This document shows, in pieces, positions 34,800-46,899 of a stretch of 64,000 bases of DNA; positions within the stretch are counted from its first letter, which is position 1; each line of letters starts with the position of its first letter. Source of the DNA: Colocasia esculenta (taxonomy: Eukaryota > Streptophyta > Magnoliopsida > Alismatales > Araceae); NCBI GenBank assembly GCA_014218235.1, contig CM024764.1, positions 63,215,184 through 63,279,183 of the forward strand, given 5' to 3'. The position numbers and the translations under genes were made by a program. The notes under the pieces were generated by a model. It worked only from the letters and a program-made list of their open reading frames with translations, made no database searches and had not been told where the DNA came from.

Positions 34800-36085
34800 A
34801 AACTTCATTAGTGGCAATTAATCATTAAATAGAATCCTAGATAACCTAATCTATAATAAGAAGAAAAGGGGTTTAGGTTACACTCCACCCAAAAGTTAAG
34901 CAAAAAAAAAACATCCACCTATATACCCTATGCCAAATTTTATTAAAGAGCAACATAGGTCACATGATGCATGTCACCATTGTGGTAAACTAAAATATAA
35001 TTAATGGAACTGCCTCAAAAACATAAAAAATGGGTTGTAAAAGAAGTAAACAAAATTGGTAATAATATCAAAGGACCCAACGTAATTTGAGTACCTAAAG
35101 GAACTTAGTTTCCTTCCTTTATGCAGGTACAACAAAGTGCACTAAAGAATCAGTGGTTTCTCGACAGTGGGTGCACCCAACACATGTTTGGGGAAAGAAA
35201 GTTATTTTATGAGTTTTAGGGAAAAAGGATGCATTATCACGTATGGTGATAATGGCAAAGCAAGAGTCAAAGGCAAGGGCACCATTAGGTGTAATTCAGA
35301 GCTTGGTTCAATCCGCAAAACCAAACCAAATTGACCGTTCGGTTCGAGTTGAACATCTTTTTATTGCGATTCAATTTGGTTTGGTTTGAAACCCACAATT
35401 TTGGTTTGATTTGGTTTCTAACCGAAGTAAATTGATTCAACTCGAATAAACCGAATTACAATTATGCCTATAAAATTATATATTCTACTTGTTCTTCTAT
35501 ATATAATAGTAAATTATTATAAGATTAGGGATAATTTAATCTTCTCAGTTAAAATTATTAATGTCTTTTTTTTTACATTTTTTCTTCATAAATATTAAAC
35601 AAAGTGACAATTAAGAGATTAATGTGTTAATAAAACTTTGAATGTATTTCAGTCTTAACTAAATGAAACCGAATTAAATTGGTTCGTTTTGGTTTGGTTT
35701 CAAAATAAATCGGTTTGGTTTGGTTCGGGTTGAGAATCTATTTTGAATTAGTTTCATTTGAGAAAGAACTCCTTCAAACCAAACCAAACCGAACTGTGTT
35801 CACCTCTAAGCACCATTGGGAGCAACTCAAGTTTTTATATAGAACATGTTGTACGTGGATGGATTGAAGTACAACTTACTCAACATCAGTCAACTATGCA
35901 CCATACAGTAAGATGCAAAGAAAGCAAGTTCATAATCTTTGAACCTTACTCATCAGCCATCAAGTTTGTAGCTCTAAGGGAGAAACAATATATGCATGTT
36001 GTATCTATATGAGTTAGAGAAGAAAGACATATGTCTAGTAGTCAGCAAAGAAGAAGAAGTCGAGCTATGGTATAGACGTCTTATG
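34800..36085 (+). pseudogene. Gag end and pol start of the old copia element
   Basis: Continuation of the gag cut at 21143. It shows KKRGLGYTPPK-like sequence, then WVPK-type gag end, a stop, and the protease start FLDSGCTQHMFGERKLF (DSG at 35163-35171). After the hAT-like MITE (35287-35809) the frame resumes with a DGLKYNLLNISQLC-like stretch and ends in a pre-integrase LWYRRLMA motif near 36060-36085. Multiple stops and shifts. Homology stops at about 36085; integrase, RT, RNase H and the 3' LTR of this element are not in the window. Confidence 0.75.
35287..35809. mobile_element. hAT-like MITE, 523 bp
   Basis: It is flanked by the perfect 8-bp duplication GCACCATT (35279-35286 and 35810-35817). 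The ends are imperfect inverted repeats: AGGTGTAATTCAG at left and, complemented, TTAGAGGTGAACACAG at right. Subterminal DNA is a run of AACCAAACCAAA/GGTTTGGTTTGG words on both sides. Removing it rejoins the copia pol reading. No coding content. Confidence 0.75.
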
Positions 36086-36829
36086 GCATAGCCGAGCTAT
36101 GACATGGCACTTAAGGAATCTCTCTAGTTCGATAGGAGGATGCCATCTAGCAAGTGAGAGCCCCTACAAGCTCGAGGATGGCCTCTGAGCCCTTGGTCGT
36201 CTTGCCTAGGTTTGTAACCTGTCGAGTATGACTTTAGAACTACTCCAGGGAGACCGTAGGGATCGAGTTCTAGTTTCGATGTTACCTCTGCTTCTCGGGC
36301 ATGATAATCCTTTGATTGAGCTGCACATTTGCTTCTGTATGGAGCCATGATGTTTTATTTATTCCCACAAATGGCACCAGTAATGAAGCAGATCCGATCT
36401 CAAGGGCTTTGATGGGCCGACCTTTAAAAACTCAAGATTGGAACTCAGATGCTAAGATGGCTTGGAGGAATGAGTATATGCTCTTGGACAAAGTCGACTT
36501 AATCTACAAAGATAGTCAATCCCAAGAAAGTGTTCCTAGGGCTGACCCTCTAAGAGTTAAGTTAGTTGAGTTAGTTATAGTTCGGTCTGAGGATAGGTGA
36601 AAGTTAAGTGAGGGAAAAAGAGTGTGAAGTTAGACCATACACTGGTTGTCACATGTCCTCCGTCCTTTTTCTATGCCTCTTAGGTTTATTTTGAAGGGCG
36701 TTGGGCATGGGAGGAAAATGGGGCATCTGATATGGTACTAAAGTCTCTTTGGATGCTCTTCTTCCTCCCCTTTTCTTCTATTGGGGGCCTCTACTAGGGT
36801 GAGACCAATAGGCCTATTATAAATGTATA
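36086..36829. other. Unassigned sequence after the copia truncation
   Basis: No gene is recognised. The 94-residue plus frame at 36316-36600 has no known domain. It may be another decayed element. Confidence 0.4.
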
Positions 36830-37006
36830 TACTTAGAATAAATCAAATCTATGGTGTATTACAAAAAATTTGACCCATCAAATATATCACATATTTTCCC
36901 TTTATTTCACCACATTTGCCCCTATCATTTGATTCTATCCATTTGACTCAACTATATTTAAGTTGGTGAGACAAAATGTGATTAATTTGTTTCATAGATC
37001 TTCTCT

Positions 37007-37010
<4 letters not shown>

Positions 37011-37084
<74 letters not shown>
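37011..37084 (+). repeat. CT dinucleotide microsatellite
   Basis: An almost uninterrupted CT run of about 37 units. The DNA before it (36830-37010) has an AT-rich stretch with TTTGCCCCTAT, loosely like the left half of the intron 18 MITE-like element. Confidence 0.95.
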
Positions 37085-37087
<3 letters not shown>

Positions 37088-37104
37088 GCAGAATAAGAGG
37101 GCTA

Positions 37105-37740
37105 TCTGTTTATTTAGAAATGGCTACATGTTCGGGAGGTGAGCCTGGAGCCAGCATGGAGCCGCCAACTGTATGAAGCTACCACTGCCTATAGGTGCTC
37201 GACCATGCATAAACCATATTAGTCTCATATCAGAAATCGAGACAATGTTATTGAGCTATATATGTATGGTTGTGATCTTTAACTTGTGAGATACTTTTAG
37301 GGACAAAACTGTGTAAGCTTGGCCTACAATGGACAATACCTCACAACAGTTGGATCGGCCTTGTGAGATTATGATATCAAAACATGATCTATCTAGTACT
37401 ATATAGGCTGGTGGGCCTGTAGTGACCCAATTGCGAGCTATGTAGAAGAAGAAGGGTACCTATTTATTATGAAAGGAATATCTGATGAAAAGACGAGTGT
37501 GGGGCTAACATGGAGCCGCCAATGATGTGGAGCTATCACTACATATGGGGGACTAAGACAAAAATAAATCGGATTAGTCCTATATCAAATATCAAGAGTG
37601 TTACTAAACTATATATATAAGGTTGTGATCCTAAATATATGAGACACATTGTGGGGACAAAACAATGCAAACTTAGCCAAAAATAGACAATACATAACAA
37701 ACATTGGATCAAACTGTGACATTATCCATGAAAAACTTTG
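37105..37740. repeat. Diverged tandem duplication of about 350 bp
   Basis: Two copies begin near 37108 and 37461. They share ATGGAGCCGCCAA, TTAGTC-CATATCA-like, GGACAAAAC and ATTGGATC blocks in the same order. No coding potential. Confidence 0.6.
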
Positions 37741-38900
37741 GTCCATTGCTAGCAAACTATATCTCACTTCATTGGGTTATGGTCCTATGGTTAAACTATG
37801 TGGGGACAGTTTGCTATATCTCACTTGATCGGGTCATGGTCTTGTGGTTAAATACTTAAACTATATGGGAGGGACAAGTTGAGAAATGGTGAGATAAAAG
37901 TTAAAACTTTTATAGTGGTTTTTGTGCAAATCTAGCTAACATTCTCGGACATGATTAGTAGCATGTCGTTTCAACTCTCAACACTAAGGTTTGCCAGATG
38001 GAATGAACGAGAAGTATATCATTCTCGGTGATACCATATGATATGGGATGTACCGTGCCATACTACATTGATATACTCTTCAATCAAGTCTATGAAAAAA
38101 AAAAAAAAAAAATAACATAACTTATATGTACCATACCGACAGTGTCGAAGACTAAAAGAATTTCTAATATGATACGATCCCACCGTCCAGCAATACGTGG
38201 GAGGGGTAGATCCCTCTCCTACCCAATCCTCTTTCTTTCTCTCTGATTAGAATCGGGATGCAGAGACTACCATGACATAAATAAATATGTTGAAATCAAA
38301 ATAGATACACGTTAAAACAGTTATTTCATTGGGCCATACTTTCTTTTTATAATAATATAATTACTTTATTTTTTGTTTTTTTAACCTAGCCAAATAATCT
38401 ACAAAATGAGATTAAAAGAACCATGCGGTAACCATCTTATACATACGTGGATTAGAAAATTACTTCGTAGAATAATTGACCGAGCTATTCAACGCCTTTT
38501 GCCGTTTATAGATAATACAAAGTTAGGAAAGATTATTTACGTTAGATATTTTGAAGTAACAGACAGATTAAAAACCTGCAGTTTTAAGGAACAGGTAAAC
38601 CACTTTTACTGTCATTATAAATTGTCTTCTTGAGTACTATAAAAACGCACCATGGGTTTCCAAGATTTTGATATCATACTTGTTACCGGCATCGTAATTA
38701 CTTTGAGCATTCTTAGCAAAGTCAGACTTGTTTTCTCCTCAAAAAGGAACTGGACGCCGGGCTTATTAGCTATTACAAGCAGAAAACCATTGGGAAATCT
38801 TCTTACCACAAGTAAGAAAACAAAAAATAATACAAATCTTAATCTCCTCCCCAAATTACATCTCAACATCATGTAGCAGTCAAACAAATACTTAAGGTTC
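37741..38900. other. Intergenic DNA 3' of the U2 gene
   Basis: AT-rich, with an A run near 38095-38112. Short open frames (38406-38633 plus, 38615-38998 minus) have no recognised domain, and the second overlaps the U2 snRNA gene. Confidence 0.5.
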
Positions 38901-38908
38901 TGTATTGG

Positions 38909-39104
38909 TAGGGGTGCGCCGGGCCCTTGCAATAGTGCAACGCATGGGCGACGCGCGAGGACCCCAGTGGCAAGCCACTGTGATGGGTCCTTCCCCACAA
39001 CAAATTAATTTAATATCATGTGGACCGATGGCCCACGTATCAGATATTAAACTGATAAGAACAGATACTACACTTGATCTTAGCCAAAAGGCCGAGAAAG
39101 GTAT
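38909..39104 (-). ncRNA. U2: U2 spliceosomal snRNA
   Basis: The minus strand from 39104 reads ATACCTTTCTCGGCCTTTTG, the invariant U2 5' end. The GUAGUA branch-point recognition element (complement of 39067-39072) follows, then stem-loops IIa/IIb with TGGGCCATCGGTCCACA, the Sm-site region, and 3' stem-loops ending GGCGCACCCC. The length of about 196 nt matches plant U2. The Sm site reads AATTTGTTG, one G away from the usual uninterrupted U run, which may lower activity. U2 pairs with the intron branch point in the spliceosome. Confidence 0.93.
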
Positions 39105-39132
39105 GAGTTGGGATACCGGCTATCGAGTCCAT

Positions 39133-39138
39133 TTTATA
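39133..39138 (-). promoter_or_regulatory. TATA box of the U2 gene
   Basis: Minus-strand TATAAA about 28 bp upstream of the U2 start. Confidence 0.85.
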
Positions 39139-39170
39139 GCTCCTCAGTGCGGAGAATAGCTTTCCATCTC

Positions 39171-39182
39171 CGATGTGGGACT
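39171..39182 (-). promoter_or_regulatory. Upstream sequence element (USE) of the U2 gene
   Basis: Minus-strand AGTCCCACATCG matches the plant snRNA USE consensus RTCCCACATCG. It is separated from the TATA box by 32 bp, the longer spacing that in plants specifies RNA polymerase II snRNA genes rather than polymerase III. Confidence 0.9.
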
Positions 39183-39189
39183 AATATAT

Positions 39190-40830
39190 ACACCACTGCC
39201 GACACCTACTCTGATCTCAACAAACACTCGTACATGTAGTAACCCCGAGACATCATGAAGGTGAGTAATGTACAACTACCTCAGGGATTGATTTGTTCTA
39301 TCGGATACGGCGCCAGCGATGTTTATATATATATATATAGTTACTAAGTCATAAGTTTCGTGTATCTGTGAATTGCCAGCAAAGATAACATGAAACGCAC
39401 TGGTGAAGTAAAACCCAGGGTTTTACTCTCGATGAAGGGAAATCAGGAAGAAAAAAGATAAAGATAGGTGGGGCTACATATTTTCGCTCTTGCCATTTCT
39501 TTCAACAAAGAGAGGAAAAACAAAACACTCAGGGCAGGGAGAGCAATTGGGAAACGGGAAAACGTACAAATTCCCGAAGCACTTAACGGGCTTCCAGCTC
39601 ATTACTTGAGGGCTCATAGTTGTTGAAAGCAACTTGAAACGCAGATACTCTATGATTCTATTTGAATCGAAATCTATCTGGTTCTCTTGTTTGTTTTCTG
39701 GATGGTTTATAATTAAAGAGATAGCTCATCTGAGAGTTTTTTTTTCCCACATCCCCTTTTATCTGAGATTATCTGTTTTTCTTTCTTCATGGAAAGGGAT
39801 AGAGTTATCACTATTTATTTATAGATAATTTTAGTTATCCTTAATTAATGTATACAGCTTATCAAAAATAAAATAACATTTTTATCTCCTCTTATCCCCT
39901 TATCACCCTTGTCAATAACTTACATGGACTTTGAGTAAAAAGCTTTCCTTTATGGAAAAACTGAACTAACAATTCCATGAAGGAAGCTCTTTTAACTGTT
40001 TGCAAGACCATACAATCTTATCTAAATTTGTAGATGATCTAAAAGCAACGCATAAATGTGTTGAATATGTTGTGAATGCCGTAGTACTCCATATCCACCA
40101 TCTTCTTCCATAGCTGCTCGATTCCCTGTGATGACGACGACGACTTGCACGTATTTTTTATTTTTCAAGTATAGTTCAGTGGCCTAATGTCATTGGCAAA
40201 ACTTGCCCAGTTCGAAATTCCAATCCAAAATCCCTTCTTCCCCACCCACTCCGGTGTCCACTCCGCCACGGCGGAAGGAAGACTTGTACGTACTTGCTCA
40301 GTCGGTTGTTCGTCTCTTGGGTTTGTGTTCATAGTTTTTGTTAAGGTCCGGTTAATTAGTTGTAAAATATATTTATAGGGAAAAAATTTTCTGAGGAAGA
40401 ACATTTATAAGAAAATAAAAAATATAAGTGCTCGTTGCAACCCACTTAAATGATTTTTTGTGAAAAGATTTTTCAATGTTTATTTTATAGTAAAATATTT
40501 TTCAATTTTTTTAAAGATATTAAACATATTTTAAAAAATTAAAAAATATGCTCCCAAGTGTCGATTGTCTAATGCCGGCCATCGGCGACTAGCCTTTGGG
40601 CTCCGGTTGCCGCCGCCGACTGCAAGACTTCGGGGGTTGACTGTTGAGATGCCAGGCATTGGGCGCCAACCTCCGACCGTCAGATGGTAGTCGTCTGGTG
40701 CCGACCGTCGGCCATTGGACGTTGATCGTCGGGTGTCAAGCATCAAAGCCGCCCGGGGGCAAGGTGTCGGGCACCAACCCTTGACACCTACCACAGATCA
40801 CAAGTGCCAGGCACCAAGTGTCAACAATTG
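39190..40830. other. Intergenic DNA
   Basis: No gene seen. 39330-39350 holds a short AT run. 40550-40800 is a GC-rich imperfect repeat (words such as GTCGGGTGTC, CCGACCGTC, GGCGCCAACC) that continues at 43722 beyond the solo LTR. Confidence 0.5.
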
Positions 40831-40835
40831 TCCAT

Positions 40836-43716
40836 TGTAACATCAGGGTCGTTCGGATCTGTGTTTATTAGTTCTGGTGTGGTGCTCATGACCAATGTGA
40901 GCCTTAGTTGTGGCTTCAGTGTGTGGTGTGGGTGTTGTGGGCCGAAAATCCAGACCCAAGTAGCCCACAAGTTCACTGGTTGTGAACGTGATAGGGTGGG
41001 GCGTCGCGTTTTGAACGCGATGGTCTCATGCGTCGCGTTCTCTGCACCGCCTTTCTGACGCGTGGCATGGCGAGTTTTTAAAAGGCGACTGTTAGGTGTG
41101 TCGCGTTCTGAAGAGGATAGAATGCTACGTCGTGTTCTTGTTTCCGGTTGGGATAAGTTTGGCCCTTAGGCCAAACAGAGCAGGAAGCTCTGTTCAACTA
41201 GGGAGAGGCTTGTTGTGGCAATTTCCGGCGATGTCGGCCTTGAAGCTTGTGTCTTGATGTGGTTTTCACGAGTAGAAGCTGCTTGGAGTGTGGAGAATAC
41301 CGATCGAGCCTCGTTCTGCGAGTTCTTCTTGTTGGTAGGGACTTTCCTTGTCTTATTCGCGTTATTTGATTGATTTAAAGCATATTTAATATGTACCGAT
41401 GTGTGGTTGTGTTTCTAATATATTGTAATTGATTTGTAGAAGCTTGGTATGCATGGAAATGAGGATTTAAGCTAGTTTTTGTGTGAGAACTGCAATATAG
41501 GGTTTCTGTCTGTGAAGACGACGGATCGAGCTGTCACGTTCAGGTCGCGACCACTGGCCCCGTCGCGTTTTGGTTTGTGAACGCGTCCTGTCAAACCGTC
41601 GCATTCTTAACGCAACGGTAGACTCTGTCGCGTTCCAGTGTGGAATTGCGATTTTTCGGACCATCACGTTTGTAACATGACAATGCCCCTCATCGCGTTC
41701 TTCTGTCTGAAGTAAGTTGTTAAGCCTTGGGCAATGAGGGTCCTATGTAGATCTAGCTCAGGTCGTTTAGGGTATTTTAAGTTGTTCTGAGTTGATTAAT
41801 GATTAGTAAAGTATGTTTAGATTAATGGTTATGTTAATCATGTTAAGCATGTTAAAAAGGTTATGCGATTCATATGTGTGGTTTATGTGCATAGTGGTGT
41901 GTTGCTATGGAGGTCATGAAATGACCAATGACAGGCAAGATTGTAATGTAGTTTATGTCCTTAGCAGTGTGTAGTTGCTTGGAAGTCACGTGGTGACCAA
42001 TGATGAGCTGATTATGGTTTGTGTATCGTGGTATAAGTTTTATGGTTGTGTTAAGTAATCGGCATGGTTTGTGTGCTTGCCGAGTTTTGTGGTCCGGCGC
42101 CTATTCCGGAATACCTCTCTAGTCGGATACCCTAGGTTTTGTGTGAGCCAGACACGTTAGTGCTCGGGGTTTGTCCCGGTACTTTGTGTACCATTGAGGT
42201 CTGTGTCGTCTTTCTGGACACCCTCACTCATGTGTTTGAGTTGTACGTCCGGCTGAGGGAAAGACAATAGAGGGCAGCAACTTGTGTTTGTGGGTGTGTG
42301 GTCGCTTGTAGCACGCTCGTGGTTGGGGGTACGGACACCAGTAGACGTACTGGGCCTCAGCTAGTCATGTTTTCCAGTGCCTCACTTTAGGGAGCTTAGG
42401 CCAGAGTCCCTAAAGGTGCCAGGCATGGGCCTGTAGTTGTGTGCGGTCTACAGGTGTGGTGTTGGTTGGTCTCCACTGTTCTTTGGCTTTACTATGTGGT
42501 TGTGGAGCAGCAGTTGGACCCTTCGTCCGTGACTGCAAGACTGAGAGATAATTCTTGTGTTGTGTTGTCTTGGTTGGATACTAGTATCATGAACCAGTAG
42601 TCTATTCCCGTGTGGTGGCGTCGTTCCCTCCGACTCGTACTTTACCAGCGGTTGTGGCTTGTGAGTGGTGACCCACCGGTTGTGGTTTGACTCGCTGTAG
42701 TGTGCCTTGTAGGAGGCACAATTGTGTTGTAGTTTTGTGTGTGGTGGTGGTTTGTCGTGGTACCTCGTGGCTTTAGGTACCTGTACCCTATGTGGGTTGT
42801 TGGCTGTTGTGGCACGCAATGTGCTAGCTTTATTAAGTGTTGAGGTGGATCGGTTTCTGTGGAAGTCACGTTGTGTGACCTTCCATTTGTGATGTTGTAC
42901 CCTTGTGTGGGTAGCTCTCGATGTGTTTTCTATCGTGGGTATTGTGGTGGACTAACCCTTGTGGTTAGCCCCGTTACCTTTCGTTGGTTGTTGGCCTGTG
43001 TGGCCTCGCATCACTCGTTCGTTTTGTGGCGGACTGTCTCTTTGTTGTTAGTCTCGTTACCGTCGATTAGTGGTTGGTCTATATGGCTTGTGGTGTGGTT
43101 CTTTCAACTGTCGTGGTGGACTGGTGTGTCTACACTAGTCCTGTTGCTTCTTTTATTTCTTGTAAACGGTGACAATTAGTGTGTTCATATTTAATGCAGT
43201 TCCGTTATATTTATTGTTAGTACGTTTTACTTTTGTAGTGCATCAGTTAGTGCTGCCAGTGAGACCCTTAGGGGTTGAGGACTTGGTTCCTTCTTTCAAT
43301 TGTTGGTTGTGGTTGTTTTTGGGAGGTTCCCGCTGAGCCTATGACTTGTTGAGGCTCACTCTCCTACAGTTCCTTTCAGGGCTTGCTGTATGTTTGGCTT
43401 GCAACGGCATTGTGGCAGACTTGTACCACCAGCAGCTGAGTAGTAGTCGTGTTCAGTGTGAGCTTTGCTCCCTCGGAGTATATCCTAGGTAGTTGTACTT
43501 TTCTCTTGGACATGTAATAATATATTGGGACAATGTAAAATTATGGTAAATGAATATAGATACATGTACTTTTTTTGTATATTATACTTTTGTGGTTGTC
43601 TTTTATATTTTTACTGGACACTTGTGTGAGTTATCCCTTGCGAGACTTCGGTCCAATCGCGGGAGGCGGACTTGGATATGGAGCCTTATTGAGCATAAAT
43701 ATCTAGGGTCGCTTCA
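40836..43716 (+). mobile_element. Solo LTR, 2881 bp, Ty3/gypsy-like
   Basis: Ends TGTAACATC and GGGTCGCTTCA, flanked by the perfect 5-bp duplication TCCAT (40831-40835 and 43717-43721). The 3' end resembles the LTR end GGGTCGCTACA of the chromovirus at 49595-61094, so it probably belongs to a related family. A GTCGCGTTCTG/GAACGCG motif recurs at 41000-41130 and 41520-41700. There is no internal region or second LTR, so it is the product of LTR-LTR recombination. Open frames inside (e.g. 42448-42819, 42859-43179) are composition artefacts. Confidence 0.82.
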
Positions 43717-43721
43717 TCCAT

Positions 43722-45840
43722 AGTCATCGGTCGCCGCCTTAGAGACGGTAGTTGGCAGTGTAGAAGAGACTTTAAAATGAGAGCAAAGATTGTAGTCTCA
43801 CTTATGAAAATCTAACATGAAAGAGAAATCGAGGAAATAAATTACAAGGTCTCATCAAGGATATCAAAATCTATAAATTTTAGGTAAAGGATTTTCATGA
43901 ATCAATTTCTAGGAGCACCAAATAAGTCATTGTATGAAATTTTTTCTGAAAATATTTTCTTCCGTGAGATTTTACTCTGGAAGATCAGATGCTTGCTAGA
44001 GGACTTGAGATGCCCGGCCTCATCTTGTAAACACTCACTCTGGACCCGACCCAGGTTTGGGGCCCAGTTAAAGTCTGACGAGTCTGTCAAATCTTAAAAA
44101 AAGAGGGAAAAATGAGGAGGTGAGTGGGACATCTAGTAGTGGTCCCTATACCTCCACGTCCTACTTTTGCCCTATTTTTTTTAATTTTAAATTAAAATTA
44201 TATCTAAAATAATAGTTTTTATAAGGATGAAGAGAAATACTTGCTACACCACTTGAGATGAATGAAGTACAACATAGATTTCGTCGTTCAATGGACGAAT
44301 GTCATCTAGTCATCACCACTATATGTGCACATTTATTACACTTAGTTCAGACACATTTAATGTGCGTCCAATTTTTTGTGCTCCTTTTAAGATGTAGATA
44401 TTCTCCTGAGTATGTGGATGATCTTCAGATACTGCATATGCTCCTTAAGAAATACATATGTTTTATCCTGAACTCTAATCATATATGCTTCCCCACGTAT
44501 AGATACTTTCGTGAAGACGTAGATGCTTCCTTGAGACTGTATATACTCCCCATATAATATAATATATATATATATATATATTACCATGAATTCTTATCAT
44601 GCACATTCTTTAGAGACTAAAGATATTTCTTGAGGATATGAATGCTCCCCCAAAGATTGTCTATGCTCCCTAAGTGATACATATACTACACTTAACACAT
44701 ATTAAATATAATTGAATTGAGTGCAATAAATATGCACGTAAAATGATAATGATCAGATGACATTTACGAAATCCAAATCATACTCCCCGCACCGCGATTT
44801 CTTTTAGGATGAGAGATTTTGGACTGGAGTGGGACGGCTCCAGCCCAATTAGACTGGTTGAGGCCAACAAGCCTGAAACCTCCCGATGACATCATTTTCT
44901 TTTTCTCTGTCACAGAGCACTTAATTAAAAGTGAATAACATAAGTTTGGTATTCTTAAACTTAAGAACGTTAAATCGAAATTGTTCCTGCTTCAACATTC
45001 AATTTCAAGTTTCGGATGATGAGCAAATGTCAGAAAAATAATTTACCTTTTCTTTTTGGCACATCAATGTATCAAAATGCATCATCTCTCATATTTTTAT
45101 ACCTACCCCGTCTCATTTTTTAGCGCCACTATAAAGAATCGGGACGAATCAGACAGAGTTTGAGAAAAGAGTTGGGAATGAGCATGGCTACTTTGATTCA
45201 CAATTTGTTGAATCGGGACGAATCAGCCCGACTCCCCTAAATCGATGCTAATTAGGAAAATTCGATCTCTAGTTTGTCTGATTCGTCCTGATTCTTTATA
45301 TATATATAATATTTGTAATATATGTTATATATTATAAATATGATATATATTACATATATGTATTTAATCAATATAAATGTGTCTCAAATATGATATATGT
45401 TATATATATAATATCATATGATATATATATATATATATAATATACTCATGCGAATTAATCCGATTCAGATCGATTCTGAGAGAATCATAATAAATCAAGA
45501 GAAATTTGATTCGCCTTCCGATTCCGATTCGGAAAACCATGTTTTGATTTAACCATCACTTCATGTCAGATTGAAATCTTGTAATAAAGAGAAGATGTCT
45601 TTTCAAAAAATAAATAAATAAAGAGAGTATGCACCCGTCGAAAGGCCAAACTGTAGGCAACTCCATGTATAGAGCAATACTTGCAAACATACATGGCATG
45701 GGTACATAGTAAAATCCATGCACACCCTTTCTCTATTGATCCACACTTCATTCTTACCTCTTTTAGCAACACTTGTAATACAGATCAATCAAAACCATGT
45801 TGTGCACCAGGTACACCTCCTCCCCCCCCCCCCAAAACAT
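43722..45840. other. AT-rich intergenic DNA with AT microsatellites
   Basis: No gene. AT dinucleotide runs at about 44560-44582 and 45297-45440. Repeated ATGCTCC words at 44390-44680. A C run around 45822-45833. An inverted repeat is listed separately. Confidence 0.55.
45130..45300. repeat. Inverted repeat with AAAGAATCGGGACGAATCAG arms
   Basis: Arms of about 28 bp at about 45132-45160 and 45268-45298 pair with few mismatches. A third direct partial copy (GAATCGGGACGAATCAG) lies at about 45211. Probably a decayed MITE or a foldback. Confidence 0.5.
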
Positions 45841-46094
45841 CACGGGCCACTTTAGAAAAGGGTTAGGCTAAAATTAACCTGGGTTAACCCTGGGTTAAGC
45901 TAAAAAGTGCTTTGGAAAGCAACAAAATTTAATCCGGGTCAAAATGGGTTAGGATAGATGTAAACTGGGTTACCCTAACCCACCTCTGGAGGTGGAGTAG
46001 AGTTAACCCAAGTTAACACTTTTTTAAATACACTTTTACCCCTGGGTTTTGAGGTGTATTTACACCTTTTTGTCGCGTACGGAACCCTTTACCC

Positions 46095-46355
46095 CCTTCT
46101 CCCACCCCCGTTTCATGCGTACCTCACACCCTCCCCTCCACCGGTCTTCGTCTTCCTCCTTCGACTTTGTTCACCTGCGACGGCGGGGAATCCTCTGCCG
46201 TGGAATCGACATCGCCACTCTCTCCCCTTCTCCCACCCCCATTTCACGCGTACCTCACACCCTCTTCTCCACCCGTGTTCGTCTTCCTCCTTCCACTTCG
46301 TTCGCCTGCGACGACAGGGAATCTCCTGTCGTGGAATCGACATCGCCACTCTCTG
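46095..46355 (+). repeat. Tandem duplication of about 130 bp
   Basis: Two copies (from about 46096 and 46224) share CCTTCTCCCACCCCC, CGTACCTCACACCCTC and GTGGAATCGACATCGCCACT. The open frames of up to 176 residues here (46049-46579) span both copies and have no recognised domain. Confidence 0.8.
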
Positions 46356-46899
46356 CTGCAAAACCTGATGTGCTCACATGCTACTGGTGCTCACGAGCTT
46401 CTCCCTCACTCTCCCTACCTGGCTCTAGGGTTCACGCCTCTGCACATTCATCTGTCGATCGACAACGCATCATGCGTCTGCGATGCCATGACCATGGTCA
46501 GGGGTGTTCTCCTTTTCCTTTACCTAATTTTATTTCATGGTTGAGGGTCTATTTAAGCGGATTTATTGGTCTTCTGTGAAGTCTTCTAGACCGGCTATTA
46601 CTCTCCTCTCCATTTATTCAAGGTTGCCTTCTGTGGGTGTTCATTCGGCGGTAGTTTTCTCTTCTTGAAGGCCGTTGGTTGTTGTGGTTTTTTCATTCTG
46701 CCCTATATCCCCCTCCTCTGTGGGTGTTCATTCGGCGGTACTCTTCTGTTCTTGAAGGCCGGCACTCTGGTATTTGTCACTGTGCCCTATACCACCTCCT
46801 CTTTGGTGTCGTATATCCCCCTCCTCTTTACTCTGTGGTTGGGTGAACTTGGTCTACGCATCTTCCACTTTTGTTCTTGCCCTATATCCACCATATGTG

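Noticed and set aside
38905..39159. 84-codon plus-strand frame
   Set aside because: Antisense to the U2 snRNA gene.
42448..43179. Frames of 106-123 codons as genes
   Set aside because: Lie within the solo LTR, skewed G/T composition, no domain.
45868..46010. Telomere-like GGGTTA words
   Set aside because: Irregular spacing and mixed orientation; subterminal transposon motifs fit better.
46049..46579. 176-codon Pro/Ser-rich frame as a gene
   Set aside because: Spans a 130-bp tandem duplication, open in more than one frame, no domain or splice support.
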